A stretch of DNA of 64,000 bases. Origin: Blastocatellia bacterium. Lineage in GTDB: Bacteria > Acidobacteriota > Blastocatellia > Pyrinomonadales > Pyrinomonadaceae. The translations under genes and the position numbers were made by a program. A model generated the notes under the pieces. The model did no database searches. It saw only the letters and a program-made list of their open reading frames with translations, and was not told the DNA's origin. The stretch is taken from assembly GCA_016789265.1 (NCBI GenBank), contig JAEUQK010000022.1, positions 1-64,000 on the forward strand, written 5' to 3'. The number at the start of each line of letters is the position of its first letter. Positions within the stretch are counted from its first letter, which is position 1. Positions 63,586-64,000 of this stretch are shown here, in pieces.

Positions 63586-64000
63586 CTAAACCGGCTTTTT
63601 CGTTGGGACCGCGACCGGTATGTCCCCGTCGTCGGTGATCGTTATCGCCGGCAGTCGCGGCTTGAGTTTGGATCTCGGTGCTGCATTTCGAAGCACCGGT
63701 GGGAGTTTTGGCGTGTTTATCTTCCCCGGCGTTAAAGGCGCTATCCGTTTTAAGATCGAACCGCCTTTTCCGGCGATCCATAATTTCTCCCCTCCGCGAA
63801 ACACCAAAGCCTGAAGTATTTTCGTGGTGATATTCGTTTCCTGTTCCCAAGTCTCTCCGCCATTTGTGGTAACTATCACCGTCCCTTGCTCTCCGACCGC
63901 GATCGCCTGATCCGGGCCGATCGCAGTTACCGCAAAAAGATTTAATTGAACCGGAGACTCCTGATCCTGCCAGCTAAGTCCGCCGTCGCGGGTACGCAAG
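63586..64000 (-). CDS. YCF48-like Asp-box protein, 5' end beyond the window
   Basis: About 138 C-terminal residues are seen and the frame runs out of the window at 64000, so the start is missing. Asp-box-like turns (TRDGGLSWQDQ, TTNGGETWEQE) and AVTAIGPDQAIAVGEQGTVIVT match YCF48/photosystem II assembly-factor-like beta-propellers. A Pro/Lys-rich tail ends VPTKKPV. In non-photosynthetic bacteria such proteins are exported and of unknown function. It converges on prmA with 12 bases between the stops. Confidence 0.75.
   Translation of the reverse strand, partial: LRTRDGGLSWQDQESPVQLNLFAVTAIGPDQAIAVGEQGTVIVTTNGGETWEQETNITTKILQALVFRGGEKLWIAGKGGSILKRIAPLTPGKINTPKLPPVLRNAAPRSKLKPRLPAITITDDGDIPVAVPTKKPV

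Noticed and set aside
1..64000. tRNA, rRNA or insertion sequence genes
   Set aside because: All larger gaps were read on both strands. No cloverleaf-like sequence with a T-loop GTTCRA pattern in context, no rRNA segment and no transposase or terminal inverted repeats with target duplication were seen.

Overview
This 64 kb window is one contiguous stretch of a bacterial chromosome with about 56 protein-coding genes. No rRNA, tRNA, CRISPR array, insertion sequence or prophage was found. Several traits point to an acidobacterium, probably class Blastocatellia (Pyrinomonadaceae-like). These are moderate GC content, an Oar-like TonB receptor with a carboxypeptidase-regulatory N-terminus, many secreted peptidases and serine hydrolases, Asp-box (BNR) proteins, and a small secreted family often seen in acidobacteria. 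The assignment rests on gene-family flavour only, because there is no marker RNA.

Region by region: (1) 1-4117 is sugar metabolism: the 3' part of a GH63/MGH1-like glucosidase, a mannose-1-phosphate guanylyltransferase-like protein and a glucose-1-dehydrogenase-like enzyme. (2) 4152-17298 is the most distinctive block. An RpiR/SIS regulator and an enolase-superfamily racemase diverge from a six-gene run: TonB receptor, M19 dipeptidase-like protein, serine hydrolase, D-aminoacylase-like protein, GNAT acyltransferase and serine hydrolase. It reads as import and breakdown of peptides or N-acylated amino acids containing D-residues, then conversion of D- to L-amino acids. (3) 17335-24338 holds an outer-membrane barrel protein behind a Pho-box-like triple repeat, a YifB/ComM ATPase, an ECF sigma/anti-sigma pair followed by two secreted DUF4097-like proteins, and dCTP deaminase. 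(4) 24345-27119 encodes secreted M28 and P1 (DmpA-type) peptidases. (5) 27195-30471 is an unusual minus-strand trio: a zinc-ribbon membrane protein, a zinc-ribbon pseudo-M48 protein and an Asp-rich calcium-loop repeat protein.

(6) 30661-48870 contains a nearly complete kynurenine to 2-aminomuconate tryptophan degradation route, scattered among unrelated genes: aminomuconate semialdehyde dehydrogenase, RidA-type deaminase, 3-hydroxyanthranilate dioxygenase, ACMS decarboxylase, then a tight kynureninase / kynurenine monooxygenase / cyclase-type formamidase operon. Tryptophan dioxygenase is not in the window. The ALDH carries an in-frame insertion that looks like a short interspersed repeat. (7) 48895-58853 holds VanY-type peptidase, TIGR01777 epimerase, cytochrome c, acyl-CoA ligase, L-aspartate oxidase, an ArsR/SRPBCC module with a palindromic operator over the regulator's start codon, LysM and BON proteins, and aroK/aroA. 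(8) 58940-64000 holds an RsbW/STAS partner-switch pair, a secreted TPR protein, era, prmA and a partial YCF48-like protein.

Many convergent or terminal gene ends carry strong hairpins. Functions are assigned from visible motifs and family knowledge; no database search was run.
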